Source: an uncultured Verrucomicrobiales bacterium (GTDB taxonomy: Bacteria > Verrucomicrobiota > Verrucomicrobiia > Verrucomicrobiales > Akkermansiaceae). From it: a DNA stretch of 64,000 nucleotides. Positions 63,957 to 64,000 of the stretch are shown in pieces. The DNA lies in NCBI GenBank assembly GCA_947039485.1, contig CAMQZC010000004.1, forward strand, positions 1 through 64,000. The letters are read 5' to 3'. Both the position numbers and the translations under genes were made by a program. The notes under the pieces were generated by a model. It saw nothing but the letters and a program-made list of their open reading frames with translations. It did not search any database and had not been told where the DNA came from. Within the stretch, counting starts at the first letter, position 1; every line of letters begins with the position of its first letter.

Positions 63957-64000
63957 TGCGCAGCCGCTTTGCCCCATCACCGAGCGGCCCCCTGCACGTG

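Overview
The window looks like a chromosomal segment of a Verrucomicrobiota-type (PVC) bacterium, probably a host-associated or otherwise fermentative anaerobe. Reasons: a Minf_1886-type small protein (a family I know mainly from Verrucomicrobia and Planctomycetes), a giant secreted protein with autotransporter-type strand repeats and a C-terminal PEP-CTERM signal, a BatA-type protein carrying an extra N-terminal membrane module, and a sodium-pump methylmalonyl-CoA decarboxylase operon as in propionate formers. Placement below phylum is inference. I see no transposase, integrase, rRNA or CRISPR array.

Layout. 1-5.3 kb: minus-strand moxR / DUF58 / batA / batB-TPR operon; the last gene runs off the left edge through a 19-copy 9-bp repeat. 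5.4-12 kb: mutS, a small monooxygenase-like gene, tRNA-Asp, an outer-membrane protein, a WecG/TagA glycosyltransferase and a long-form ispH. 12-29 kb: a heavily rearranged surface-glycan locus with glycosyltransferases, two flippase remnants, two nearly identical DegT aminotransferase/WbqC pairs, a NeuD-like acyltransferase, and an AT-rich ornithine-cyclodeaminase-like plus ATP-grasp pair. Many genes here are broken by frameshifts, deletions and in-frame TAG codons, and fragments of ispH and of neighbouring glycosyltransferases lie scattered as scars of tandem duplication. 29-34.3 kb: NADP-glutamate dehydrogenase, a lipoprotein, an EF-hand protein, tRNA-Glu, the Minf_1886 gene and agmatine deiminase. 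34.3-36.3 kb: a broken OafA-type acyltransferase. 36.5-41 kb: epimerase plus methylmalonyl-CoA decarboxylase operon. 41.4-45.6 kb: PEP-CTERM surface protein. 45.7-58.3 kb: M16 peptidase, dTDP-rhamnose genes, YifB ATPase, a GT-C membrane protein, a UDP-glucuronate decarboxylase, Mrp and a GtrB-type glycosyltransferase. 58.6-64 kb: AEC transporter, ABCG-type ABC transporter and two unrecognised exported or membrane proteins.

How it fits together. The rhamnose genes, UXS, GtrB-like and GT-C proteins, TagA-type transferase and the 12-29 kb locus all point to envelope polysaccharide synthesis. The mce-mmd operon would convert (R)/(S)-methylmalonyl-CoA to propionyl-CoA while exporting Na+. The most unusual parts are the duplicated and eroding glycan locus, its embedded OCD/ATP-grasp pair, and the stop-codon pattern: every intact gene whose stop I read ends in TAA or TGA, while every premature in-frame stop I found is TAG. 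Most starts were chosen from family N-termini because Shine-Dalgarno signals are weak here.
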